Position numbers and translations under genes: made by a program
Notes under the pieces: generated by a model
What the model was told of the DNA's origin: nothing
Database searches by the model: none
The model's input: the letters and a program-made list of their open reading frames with translations, nothing else
Shown here: in pieces, positions 57,400 through 64,000 of the stretch
How positions within the stretch are numbered: position 1 is the first letter of the stretch
Layout: the number at the start of each line of letters is the position of its first letter
NCBI GenBank assembly: GCA_033549365.1
Contig: JAWSUF010000004.1
Span: 99,816-163,815 of the forward strand
Reading direction: 5' to 3'
DNA: 64,000 nt
From: Acidobacteriota bacterium
GTDB lineage: Bacteria; Acidobacteriota; Aminicenantia; Aminicenantales; Saccharicenantaceae

Positions 57400-58281
57400 T
57401 CACCGCCTGTAGAGGTAAATGTAGTGCTCTCCACCGTGCTCGTCGAGGACCGTGTCGAAGTCGATTTTGCGGTCTTCCCATCCGGCGATTGAATAATTAT
57501 GGGAAACAACCGCCGTTCCGGGCTTGAGCTGGGCCTCGAAGATCGGCCTCAGGAGTTCGTTCGATTCGGGAAGAAGGTAGAGCGTGACGACCGTCGCTGC
57601 GGAAATATCCGCCCGCGTGGCGTCCATGTGAAGGATTTCGACCCGATCATTCAGGCCGGCCTCTTCGACATTGGCCTTGGATTTTGCGACCATTTCAGGA
57701 TCGATGTCGATGCCCACGCCGCGGGCCCCGAACGTCTTGGCCGCCTCGATGACGATGCGGCCGTCGCCGCAACCGATGTCATAGACGATGTCCTCCGCCC
57801 CGACCCCGGCCATTTCCAGCATCCGCCGGACGACGGGCATCGGTGTCGGGACAAAGGGCGCAAGATCCTCGGCGTCTTCGAGACCGTGGGAGCCCAAGTA
57901 GATCTGCACCCGGTCGCCGTTGACATAGCGGAACGTATAAGGCACGCCGGTCTCCAAGGAGTTGAAGACCGGATCGTCGCCGCTGGTATAACTGATTTCC
58001 AAATTCGATTCGGCCTCGATACGGTCGATCGAGCCGGGCTGGGTGACGCGCGTTTCCCAGACGCCGTCCGTCCCATCGTGACGGATTCCGTATTCGATGG
58101 GATCCTGCGTGAGATTCCTGATGGTGGTGGCCTGGGTCGAGAGTCCGATTTCGACGCCGGACGCTGAAACCGGTTCTTCGGCCCGTGAGCCGATCTTTTC
58201 ACTGTGGGAACAGGAAAAGAAGCCGGCAACCGCCAGAGCGCCGAGAGCGACGGCGAAAAAAGGATTTGCTGTCTTCCGCAT
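57400..58281 (-). CDS. Class I SAM-dependent methyltransferase with lipoprotein-type signal
   Basis: 293 residues. The N-terminus MRKTANPFFAVALGALAVAG followed by FFSC looks like a lipoprotein signal (Cys24). Residues ~30-135 are a beta-rich extension; residues ~150-290 form a Rossmann methyltransferase with motif I VYDIGCGDGRIVIEAA, GVGIDIDPEMV and HMDATRAD. Export would place it away from cytoplasmic SAM, so either the hydrophobic start is an anchor or the role is unusual. Its gene starts 5 bp after leuS on the same strand. Confidence 0.8.
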   Translation of the reverse strand: MRKTANPFFAVALGALAVAGFFSCSHSEKIGSRAEEPVSASGVEIGLSTQATTIRNLTQDPIEYGIRHDGTDGVWETRVTQPGSIDRIEAESNLEISYTSGDDPVFNSLETGVPYTFRYVNGDRVQIYLGSHGLEDAEDLAPFVPTPMPVVRRMLEMAGVGAEDIVYDIGCGDGRIVIEAAKTFGARGVGIDIDPEMVAKSKANVEEAGLNDRVEILHMDATRADISAATVVTLYLLPESNELLRPIFEAQLKPGTAVVSHNYSIAGWEDRKIDFDTVLDEHGGEHYIYLYRR

Positions 58282-58286
58282 GAGTT

Positions 58287-60779
58287 TTATCCTTTGACGA
58301 CAATATTGAGGAGCCGTCCGGGAATATAGATTTTCTTCACGATTTCCCGGTTGTCGGTATGCTGGCGCACCCGGGGGCTGGCCAGGGCCGCCTCTTCGAT
58401 TTCAACCTGCGAGGCGCTGGAGGCGACCTCGACGGTGTCTCGGAGTTTTCCGTTCACCTGGATCGGGACGGCAATCCTGTCTCCGACGACGGCCCGGGTG
58501 TCGTGAACCGGCCAGGCCGATTTGAAGACGGATTCCGTGAATCCGGCTTGTTCCCACATCTCCTCGGCCAGGTGGGGTGCGAGAGGAGCCAAGAGCTGGA
58601 CGGTTTTAAGAATGATCTGATCGTTGAGGACGTCGTTTTCGATCTTTGACGGTTCGTAGTCACGGACAAGCTCCATGACGGCGGCGATCGCCGTATTGAA
58701 ATGAAGGGCGGCGAAGGATTCCCCGGCCTTTTTCACCGTCTGATTGAGCCGAACATAGGCGGCCCGTTCTTCAGGCGTCAGGTCTTCGGGGACGAATGTC
58801 CGTGTCAGGTCGGGCCGTGCCCCCCGAAGCGAACGGATGAGCGGCAGGAACTTGTTCATGACGAATTTTTCGACGCCCGTCGTGCCCTCTTCCGACCAGA
58901 GAACCTCTTTTTCCGACGGCGCCGTGAAGAACATGGCCAGGCGGGCGACGTCGACGCCCCTCTCGTCCATGAGATCGGTCGGCGAGACCACATTCCCCTT
59001 GGACTTGGACATGACCTCTCCCTTGGCGTCGAGGACCATGCCGTGGTTGAACATCCGGAGGTCGGGCTCGTCGCAGGCCAGCCGATCGATGTCGTGGAGA
59101 AATTTCGTAAAGAAACGGAAATAGAGCAGGTGGCCTGTGGCGTGGGTGATCCCACCGATATAGAGGTCGATGGGCATCCAGGCGTCGGCCTTGGCCGTGT
59201 CATAAGGCGCGTCCATGTTGTGGGCGTCGCAATAACGGAGAAAGTACCATGACGAGCAGACGAACGTGTCCATGGTGTCGGCGTCGCGCCTGGCAGCCAC
59301 ACCGCAGGCGGGGCAGGAAACGTCCATGAATTCGGGGACATCCTCCAGGGGCGATCGGCCTGCGGGCATGAAGTTTTCGACATCGGGCAGGAGAACGGGC
59401 AGATCCGCATCCGGAACGGCGACCGGCCCGCACTTCGGGCAGTGGATGATGGGGATGGGCGCGCCCCAATAGCGCTGACGGGAAATCAGCCAGTCCTTGA
59501 GCTTGTAGTTGACCCGGCGGCGGCCGAGGCCCTTCTCTTCGGCCCAGGAGCAAACGGCTTCGATTCCGTCCTCGCCGATCTTTCCGTCGAAGGGCCCCGA
59601 TCGGACCATGACGCCGAGAGCGGTGAAGGCGTCGTCCATGTCGTCCGGATCGAGTGCCGTGGCCGCGTCCGGATGGATGACGATGCGGATCGGGAGACCG
59701 TATTTCCGGGCGAAGGCGAAGTCACGGCTGTCGTGTCCGGGCACGGCCATGACCGCCCCGGTGCCGTAGCCGCCGAGAACGTAATCGGCGACCCAGAGCG
59801 GGATCCGTTCGTTGTTGAACGGGTTGACGGCATATTTCCCGGTGAAGACGCCGTCCTTGTCTCCGCCCGCCGTCCGTTCGATCTCGCTTCGGGCAAAGGC
59901 TTTTTTCCGGTATTCGGAGACCTGCTCCCGGTAAGGCGATTCGAGGTTCAGGCGGTCGACGATCTCGGCTTCGGGAGAAAGAGCCATGAAGGTGACGCCG
60001 TAGATCGTGTCCGGCCGTGTGGTGAAGATCGGCAGCTTTTCTCCCGTCTCCTCGACGATGAAATCGACCTCGACGCCCTGGGAACGGCCGATCCACTCCC
60101 GTTGCATGGTCTTGAGGTTATCGGGCCAGCCGGGCAGCCGGTCGAGCCCTTCCAGGAGGCGGTCGGCGTAATCGGTGATCCGGAAGTACCACTGGACCTG
60201 ATCGCGTTTCTCAATGACCGTTTCGCAGCGTTCGCAGCGGCCCTCCTTGACCTGCTCGTTGGCCAGCACGGTTTTGTCCTCGGGGCACCAGTTGACGAAG
60301 CCGCGCTTCCGGAAGGCCAGACCTTTCTCGAACAGGCGGAGAAACATCCACTGCGTCCACTTGTAGTAGTCGGGAAGACAGGAGTTGACCTCGCGCGACC
60401 AGTCGAAGGAGATGCCGGCCCGTTTCAGGGTTTTGCGGGAGACTTCGATGTTTCCCTGAGTCCACTCCCGGGGATGGATGCCGCGCTGGATGGCCGCCCG
60501 TTCGGCCGGAAGACCGAAGGCATCCCAGCCGAAGGGGTGGAGGACGTCCTTGCCGAGCATCATTTGTTGCCGGGCCACGGCGTCGCCGATGATGTAATTC
60601 CGGAAATGGCCCATGTGGATGTCGCCCGAGGGATAGGCGAACATGACCAGCATATAGAACTTGGCGTCGGGGCGCGGGACATCCGGAGCCTGGAAGAGCC
60701 CGAAGGTCTCCCATCGCTCCTGCCATTTCTCCTCGATGGCCTTGAAGTCGTATCTGCGTCGCGATTCGGTGTGTTTCAT
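58287..60779 (-). CDS. leuS: Leucyl-tRNA synthetase
   Basis: 830 residues from ATG 60779. Class Ia synthetase charging tRNA-Leu. HIGH motif HMGHFRNYIIGDAVARQ, CP1 editing domain (about 220-420) with FTTRPDTIYGVTF, zinc-ribbon cysteines near the middle (HCPKCGP, CPACGV), and KMSKS-type motif VMSKSKGNVVSP. The frame stays open upstream of 60779, but that part lies over other sequence and is not synthetase-like. Confidence 0.97.
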   Translation of the reverse strand: MKHTESRRRYDFKAIEEKWQERWETFGLFQAPDVPRPDAKFYMLVMFAYPSGDIHMGHFRNYIIGDAVARQQMMLGKDVLHPFGWDAFGLPAERAAIQRGIHPREWTQGNIEVSRKTLKRAGISFDWSREVNSCLPDYYKWTQWMFLRLFEKGLAFRKRGFVNWCPEDKTVLANEQVKEGRCERCETVIEKRDQVQWYFRITDYADRLLEGLDRLPGWPDNLKTMQREWIGRSQGVEVDFIVEETGEKLPIFTTRPDTIYGVTFMALSPEAEIVDRLNLESPYREQVSEYRKKAFARSEIERTAGGDKDGVFTGKYAVNPFNNERIPLWVADYVLGGYGTGAVMAVPGHDSRDFAFARKYGLPIRIVIHPDAATALDPDDMDDAFTALGVMVRSGPFDGKIGEDGIEAVCSWAEEKGLGRRRVNYKLKDWLISRQRYWGAPIPIIHCPKCGPVAVPDADLPVLLPDVENFMPAGRSPLEDVPEFMDVSCPACGVAARRDADTMDTFVCSSWYFLRYCDAHNMDAPYDTAKADAWMPIDLYIGGITHATGHLLYFRFFTKFLHDIDRLACDEPDLRMFNHGMVLDAKGEVMSKSKGNVVSPTDLMDERGVDVARLAMFFTAPSEKEVLWSEEGTTGVEKFVMNKFLPLIRSLRGARPDLTRTFVPEDLTPEERAAYVRLNQTVKKAGESFAALHFNTAIAAVMELVRDYEPSKIENDVLNDQIILKTVQLLAPLAPHLAEEMWEQAGFTESVFKSAWPVHDTRAVVGDRIAVPIQVNGKLRDTVEVASSASQVEIEEAALASPRVRQHTDNREIVKKIYIPGRLLNIVVKG

Positions 60780-60862
60780 TTTCAATATGCCTGTGTCCGA
60801 AGGTTGCTCAAAAATAGCACAGGGCGGGCCGATTTTCAAATCCCAGCAGCCCCCTTGAGACC

Positions 60863-62107
60863 TTATCGGTTGCGTTGGCTCGGGGGCTTGAGGAGAGTCA
60901 GGGCCAGGATGATGCCTACGACGGCCAGGGCGGCCGTCGGACCGAAGGCCATGCGGTAGCTTCCGAAAACGTCCCGGGCGTTTCCGGAGATGAGGCCGCC
61001 GAGGATGGCTCCGACTCCGTAGGCGCTGAACATCAGGCCGTAATTTTTGGCGTGGTTCATGACCCCGAAATAAGCCGCCGTGGCCGCCGGAGAAAGCGCC
61101 AGCCAGCCGCCGAGACAGAGCCAGAAACAGGCGAAGCATGCGGCGTAAAGCACGGTCTTTCCCGGGCCGGATGCGAGCATCCCCAGGGAAGCCAGGAAAA
61201 TCAGGGCGAATGACAGGACGGCGGTTTTCCTCGGACCGATTCTGTCCGTCAGCCAACCGAAAAGCGGACGCCCGCCGCCGTTGAAGAGGGCGAAAAACGA
61301 AACGAACCCCGCCGCCGCTCCGTCGCCGAGTCCGATGACTTCCCGTCCGACCGAGGCCGAGATGCCGATGGCCATGAGGCCGGCCGTCGTCCCGATGGTG
61401 AAACAGAGGTAGAGGCCTTTAAAAGCCGGGGTCCGGATCATTTGTGAAGGAGTTACGGCCGGGGTGGGGCTCTTCGTCGGGGATTCGGGTGGAATCCATC
61501 CTTCGGGCTTCCATCCGGGCGTGGGAAACCGCATGGGTTGGGAAAGGAGAACGATGACGAGAATGATGCCCGCGCCCATGATGCCGAAGGTTTTGAGGGG
61601 ACCGAGTGAGGCGATGAGTGCCCGGGCCAGAGGGGCCGTGACGACCGCTGATATCCCGAAACCGAGAATGGTCAAGCCGACGGCGAAACCCTTGCGGTCC
61701 GGAAACCAGCGGGTGGCGACGGCGATCGGGCAGCCGTAGACAATACCGACTCCGGCGCCGCCGATGATGCCGTAAGTCAGGACGACCGAAGTCATGGACG
61801 GGGCGAACATGGTCAGGATCCATCCGGATCCGACGACAAGGCCGCCGACGGCCATGACGCGGCGCGGCCCGAAAACCTCGACAAACCGGCCGGCGATAAA
61901 CGTGAACAGGGCGAACACGGCCAGAAAAACCATAAAGGGAAGGTTGCTTTGGGTCGCGCTCGCACCGAAAAGATCCTCGAGCGGCGTCTTGAACACGCTG
62001 TAGGCGTACACCGCGCCGAGGCAGATACTGACGCCGAGGCCGAGGGCGATGAAGACCCAGCGGCCGGAGCGGGGGTTCATTCCGAAGAGCTTGTCAGGAC
62101 TTGTCAT
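60863..62107 (-). CDS. OFA-family MFS transporter (oxalate/formate antiporter type)
   Basis: About 414 residues with twelve predicted membrane helices. Starts NPRSGRWVFIALGLGVSICL and continues GAVYAYSVFKTPLED, the OFA family signature; the MFS loop motif GWLTDRIGPRK is seen between later helices. A proline-rich loop (about residues 205-225) separates the halves. ATG 62107 is preferred over GTG 62122; neither has a strong ribosome site. TTGACA on the minus strand near 62140 may be its -35. Substrate is probably a small monocarboxylate or dicarboxylate, not determined. Confidence 0.85.
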   Translation of the reverse strand: MTSPDKLFGMNPRSGRWVFIALGLGVSICLGAVYAYSVFKTPLEDLFGASATQSNLPFMVFLAVFALFTFIAGRFVEVFGPRRVMAVGGLVVGSGWILTMFAPSMTSVVLTYGIIGGAGVGIVYGCPIAVATRWFPDRKGFAVGLTILGFGISAVVTAPLARALIASLGPLKTFGIMGAGIILVIVLLSQPMRFPTPGWKPEGWIPPESPTKSPTPAVTPSQMIRTPAFKGLYLCFTIGTTAGLMAIGISASVGREVIGLGDGAAAGFVSFFALFNGGGRPLFGWLTDRIGPRKTAVLSFALIFLASLGMLASGPGKTVLYAACFACFWLCLGGWLALSPAATAAYFGVMNHAKNYGLMFSAYGVGAILGGLISGNARDVFGSYRMAFGPTAALAVVGIILALTLLKPPSQRNR

Positions 62108-62147
62108 GCGGCCATTTTTCACGGAATGGGGTGTTCTGTCAATCCTC

Positions 62148-62176
62148 TTGATACTATATTAATCCTATGATATATA
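62148..62176 (+). promoter_or_regulatory. Promoter of the DsbD-N/redoxin operon
   Basis: TTGATA (62148-62153), 17 bp, TATATA (62171-62176). The start point falls almost exactly on the ATG at 62183, so the message may be leaderless. Confidence 0.6.
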
Positions 62177-62182
62177 TAAAGT

Positions 62183-63082
62183 ATGAAAACAGCGGGAAAA
62201 ATCGCAATGGCCGTCTGTGTTTTGCATTTCAGCGCCGGATTCGCCGCGGGTGCCGCGGAAAACGGGCTTGTCCGCGCGGAGCTCATTTCGGAAGCTCTTT
62301 CTGTCCGTCCCGGTTCCGTTGTCACTATCGCGCTCCGGCTGGAAGTCGCCGAGGGCTGGCATATCTATTGGAAAAACCCGGGTGATTCGGGCCTGCCGAC
62401 CCGCGTCGAATGGATTCTTCCCGACGGCGTGGGCGCCTCCGGGATGTCCTGGCCCGCGCCCCGCAAGTTCGACGAAGATGCGGCCGTGACTTTCGGTTAT
62501 GAAAGTTCGGTGGATCTTCTTGTCGAAGTCGAGGTGTTTTGCGGTTTCCCTGCCGAACCGTTTCTGAACATCGGGGCTCGCGTGGAATGGCTGGCCTGCC
62601 GCGATGGCTGCATTCCCGGAAGTTCCGAGGTGGACCTTGTGATCCCCGTCACGGACCATGAGTCCCTGCGCGATTCCCGTCATGAGGCTTATTTCAACAG
62701 GGTGCGCGGAGACATGCCCCGGATTGCCCGGAACTGGCAAGTGTCCGCCGCCGCGGAACCGGACCGGATCGTTCTCTCCATCGGTCTTCCGACGAAGCCG
62801 CAGGCTGCGCCAGAACAGGTCGTCTTTTTCCCTGAAAACGAGGGTGTCATCGATCACGGCGCCCCGCAGATTTTCCGGGAAGAGGACGACGGCTATGTTC
62901 TTGTCATGAGCCCTTCGCCTTTTGCCGCCGCTCCGCCTGCCCGGCTTCGGGGAGTTCTCGCGTCTTCAAACGGCTGGAGGCTTGAGGAACAAGGTTCGGC
63001 CGTCCTTGTCGATGTGCCGCTCACCCGGAAAGAGCTTCCGATTTCCGAACCGGGTTCGGATCCGGCGAAGAGAAGCCGGTAA
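62183..63082 (+). CDS. Exported DsbD N-terminal-domain-like protein
   Basis: 299 residues. Signal peptide up to about 24 (AVCVLHFSAGFAAGA). The body resembles the DsbD/ScsB alpha domain: GWHIYWKNPGDSGLPTRVEW, and the cysteine pair Cys139/Cys143 in WLACRDGCIPGS, which would pass electrons to periplasmic partners. The transmembrane and thioredoxin domains of full DsbD are absent, so it is a stand-alone periplasmic module. It forms an operon with the redoxin 45 bp downstream. Confidence 0.82.
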   Translation: MKTAGKIAMAVCVLHFSAGFAAGAAENGLVRAELISEALSVRPGSVVTIALRLEVAEGWHIYWKNPGDSGLPTRVEWILPDGVGASGMSWPAPRKFDEDAAVTFGYESSVDLLVEVEVFCGFPAEPFLNIGARVEWLACRDGCIPGSSEVDLVIPVTDHESLRDSRHEAYFNRVRGDMPRIARNWQVSAAAEPDRIVLSIGLPTKPQAAPEQVVFFPENEGVIDHGAPQIFREEDDGYVLVMSPSPFAAAPPARLRGVLASSNGWRLEEQGSAVLVDVPLTRKELPISEPGSDPAKRSR

Positions 63083-63127
63083 ACTGAACGGTTTGGTCAA
63101 TCAATTTTTATATATGGAGGTCAAGAC

Positions 63128-63739
63128 ATGACACGACATCGTATCGCCGCCGCCGGACTGCTGTTCGGCCTGTTTGTGTTTTTCGTTCCCGCGGCCGCCG
63201 AGGTCACTGTGGGAGAGAAAGCTCCCGAATTCACGGGCACGGATTCCAAGGGAATCGCCCACACCCTTTCCGGATTCCAGGGGAAAATCGTCATTCTGGA
63301 ATGGCTGAACCACGATTGTCCGTTCGTCGTCAAGCATTACAAGAGCGGCAACATGCAGGAACTGCAGAAAATGGCCGCCGAGAAAGACATTGTCTGGCTG
63401 TCCGTGATTTCCTCGGCGCCCGGCAAGCAGGGCCATGTCACCGGTGAGGAAGCCGATGCGCTGACCGCGGAGAAAAATGCGGCGCCCGCCGCCGTCATCC
63501 TGGATCCCGAAGGAACGATCGGCCGGCTCTACGACTCCAAGACGACGCCCCATATGTTCATCATCGATCCCGACGGCATTCTCGTCTACAACGGCGCGAT
63601 CGACTCCATTCGTTCGGCCAACGTCGACGATATCGCTAAGGCGACATGCTACATCCGAAAGGCGCTGGCCGACATGGAAGCCGGGCGGCCCGTTGAGACG
63701 GGGGTGACGCAGCCCTACGGGTGCACCGTCAAATACTAA
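63128..63739 (+). CDS. Exported thioredoxin-like redoxin (AhpC/TSA-like)
   Basis: 203 residues with GGAGGTC before the ATG. Signal peptide to about residue 24 (LLFGLFVFFVPAAA). Redoxin fold: VGEKAPEFTGTDSKG, the peroxidatic-like Cys64 in NHDCPFVVKHY, cis-Pro segment TTPHMFIIDPDG. The CPFVxKHY form with a single active-site Cys is a known subgroup of thioredoxin-like peroxiredoxins. Likely reduced by, or partnered with, the DsbD-N-like protein encoded just before it. Confidence 0.88.
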   Translation: MTRHRIAAAGLLFGLFVFFVPAAAEVTVGEKAPEFTGTDSKGIAHTLSGFQGKIVILEWLNHDCPFVVKHYKSGNMQELQKMAAEKDIVWLSVISSAPGKQGHVTGEEADALTAEKNAAPAAVILDPEGTIGRLYDSKTTPHMFIIDPDGILVYNGAIDSIRSANVDDIAKATCYIRKALADMEAGRPVETGVTQPYGCTVKY

Positions 63740-63742
63740 CCC

Positions 63743-63819
63743 CCCCGGATCGGCTCGGAAAAAGCGCCGCGATTTTTTCTTTTCTTATTGCGGCGCTCTT
63801 TCCCCTTCGGGCGTGCCGA
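63743..63819. repeat. 77-bp repeat with hairpin, copy 1 (181-bp period)
   Basis: Identical to 63924-64000. Contains an 8-bp perfect stem, agcgccgc/gcggcgct, around a T-rich 19-base loop. Starts a few bases after the redoxin stop codon, so it may also act as a terminator. The stretch between copies (63820-63923) has a second small hairpin, cgtag-ctgaa-ctacg. Confidence 0.9.
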
Positions 63820-63923
63820 TCTTACCGCATCGATTTCGTCTCGGCCTGCTTGACGTAGCTGAACTACGCCTGCGCAGTCCGCTCCTTATCGCTACGGCAA
63901 CCTCGGCCCGCGAGCCGTCCCGG

Positions 63924-64000
63924 CCCCGGATCGGCTCGGAAAAAGCGCCGCGATTTTTTCTTTTCTTATTGCGGCGCTCTTTCCCCTTCGGGCGTGCCGA
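63924..64000. repeat. 77-bp repeat with hairpin, copy 2 (reaches window end)
   Basis: Exact copy of 63743-63819 at an offset of 181 bp; the match continues to the last base of the window, so the repeat is probably longer and may continue as a tandem array outside it. Confidence 0.9.

Overview
The window is about 60% GC and densely coded, with long head-to-tail operons mostly on the minus strand. It is chromosomal. The genes indicate a Gram-negative (diderm) bacterium: LpxC for lipid A, a TolC/adaptor/RND efflux set, a MurE with the meso-diaminopimelate motif, and a GyrB carrying the long C-terminal insert of Gram-negative enzymes. An archaeal-type fructose-1,6-bisphosphate aldolase/phosphatase, a beta-propeller lipoprotein family, DUF3526-type ABC permeases and a NEW3-domain protein would fit the Acidobacteriota, perhaps the Aminicenantia. 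That placement is inference; no rRNA gene is present.

Region 1 (1-13815, minus) is a nearly complete division and cell wall cluster: mraZ-rsmH-ftsL-ftsI-murE-murF-mraY-murD-ftsW-murG-murC-ftsQ-ftsA, running off the left edge inside ftsA. Most junctions are ATGA overlaps. A consensus sigma-70 promoter is followed by three CGGGA boxes at exact 10-bp spacing, a likely MraZ operator.

Region 2 (13816-28800) is accessory. It has a Nudix/DUF2007 pair, a broken remnant of a beta-propeller gene, a PIN-domain toxin-antitoxin operon with its own promoter and operator-like repeats, and a four-gene ABC export operon (NEW3 protein, ATPase, two permeases). The ABC operon is divergent from a GAF histidine kinase and an NtrC-type regulator. 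The space between them holds a very good sigma-54 promoter facing the ABC operon, a second possible one facing the kinase, and two pairs of direct repeats each spaced 22 bp. A second, paralogous ABC pair follows, flanked by two ~100-bp direct repeats, and then an intact propeller lipoprotein and the gluconeogenic enzyme.

Region 3 (28850-38521) carries an M23 peptidase, the pssA/psd phosphatidylethanolamine pair, a small membrane protein, an exported cyclophilin, and a plus-strand efflux operon (small Cys-containing protein, terminator, TolC-like protein, adaptor, RND pump). The RND pump lacks the usual TM4 aspartate.

Region 4 (38568-53386) is housekeeping: a TGS GTPase, gyrB-gyrA, a long-chain acyl-CoA synthetase, a zinc-ribbon coiled-coil protein preceded by a CAU tRNA, rpoD-dnaG, larB, lpxC and a TPR protein.

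Region 5 (53390-64000) has a GH29 fucosidase lipoprotein, a third ABC pair (Nat type), a lipoprotein-like SAM methyltransferase with a DUF6132 membrane protein, leuS, an OFA-type MFS carrier, a DsbD N-domain protein with a redoxin, and at the right edge two identical 77-bp copies of a hairpin-bearing repeat spaced 181 bp. No CRISPR array, insertion sequence, prophage or rRNA gene was seen.
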